From positions 45,377,682 to 45,441,681 of the forward strand of contig NC_088300.1 of the NCBI RefSeq assembly GCF_032854445.1: a stretch of DNA of 64,000 bases, read 5' to 3'. Each line of letters starts with the position of its first letter. The first letter of the stretch is position 1. The notes beneath the pieces were generated by a model. That model was not told where the DNA came from. It saw nothing but the letters and a program-made list of their open reading frames with translations, and did no database searches. Of this stretch, positions 63,524 to 64,000 are shown piece by piece. Both the position numbers and the translations under genes were made by a program. The stretch comes from Liolophura sinensis (Eukaryota > Mollusca > Polyplacophora > Chitonida > Chitonidae).

Positions 63524-64000
63524 TCAATGGCAATAGATAAATCTAGTGAAAGACTGTACGTTACATTAAATGCTCTGACTTTGTTTTAGAATCAAATTAC
63601 AAAATAACCACAAGCGTAATCGGGGTCTAGGATATATGTTATGTGAGGAAGCACCCACGCTGAATGACGTCATCAACAGTAACTAATTGTGATGTGCTCG
63701 GAAATAAATGTCATGCCCCATATTTACATACAAGGTGATGTGATCATACTTACAACGTGAACACTCGCTCACATCTATAATAGATGATTTTAACCACATA
63801 TTATGAGAGGAAAAAATCATTGTCACTGAATGTGAGTTTTCTCTTAAATTGTTTCATCCTGTATTTAACGATTTGCAACTCAATAAAACTGTCTATTCCT
63901 ATATAACATTACATAAAAGGAACCTCACAATTCCTTTACACTGCCCATATCAGATGTCACTGGATATGTGCTCACTGTTTACTGTATTTTTGTTTCAATT
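63524..64000. other. Intergenic flank, no gene seen
   Basis: AT-rich; nothing recognised to the window edge. Confidence 0.45.

Noticed and set aside
1..64000. Novel multi-gene system
   Set aside because: The only genes supported are three conserved housekeeping genes; the remainder is repeats and unremarkable intergenic sequence.

Overview
This window is animal nuclear DNA, most likely from a mollusc. Three conserved eukaryotic genes, two of them with short exons and GT-AG introns, lie in the first 22 kb. The other 41 kb is intergenic and repeat-rich. The mollusc assignment rests on a tRNA-derived SINE (about 20 copies here) and a second SINE ending in an ACTC-repeat tail; both look like dispersed families I associate with mollusc genomes. 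This is recognition from memory, not a database match, and the class is not resolved.

1-22.4 kb, genes. On the minus strand, MFAP1 (spliceosomal tri-snRNP/B-complex protein) runs from its ATG at 7946 to its stop at 851 in 11 exons that join into 442 codons. Head-to-head with it, 275 bp away, lies an intronless DDX55/Spb4 DEAD-box helicase (8222-9967, 581 codons; 60S ribosome assembly). Then on the plus strand comes PKMYT1, the Wee1-family kinase that inhibits CDK1 (11339-22373, 16 exons, 559 codons), with an intact kinase core and a C-terminal membrane anchor. PKMYT1 intron 2 has both hallmarks of a minor-spliceosome (U12-type) intron. The three genes work in separate housekeeping pathways (splicing, ribosome assembly, G2/M control). 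The only linkage seen is a shared MFAP1/DDX55 promoter interval and a CCAAT/E2F/CHR-like cluster ahead of PKMYT1.

22.4-64 kb, no recognised gene. This part holds (a) a 2.9 kb minisatellite (26.2-29.2 kb) built from two related monomer types, one stretch in a 158-bp trimer higher-order form; (b) further arrays at 34.8, 37.0, 38.3, 40.9, 44.7, 53.0 and 60.5 kb; (c) SINE copies, sometimes clustered (33.4-33.9 and 48.2-49.5 kb); (d) a decayed L1/Tx1-like LINE on the minus strand (56.2-59.5 kb) with endonuclease, reverse-transcriptase and C-terminal Cys/His remnants, and a second nearly identical RT fragment upstream; (e) a roughly 350-bp foldback element (59.95-60.29 kb) with arms of about 120 bp. 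The remaining single-copy stretches show only short, start-poor open frames.

I see no CRISPR array, operon or prokaryotic defence system. The most interesting items are the U12-type intron of PKMYT1, the intronless DDX55 in a divergent pair, the two-phase minisatellite and the foldback element. Exon boundaries were read by eye from reading frame, splice consensus and family resemblance; no alignment program was run.
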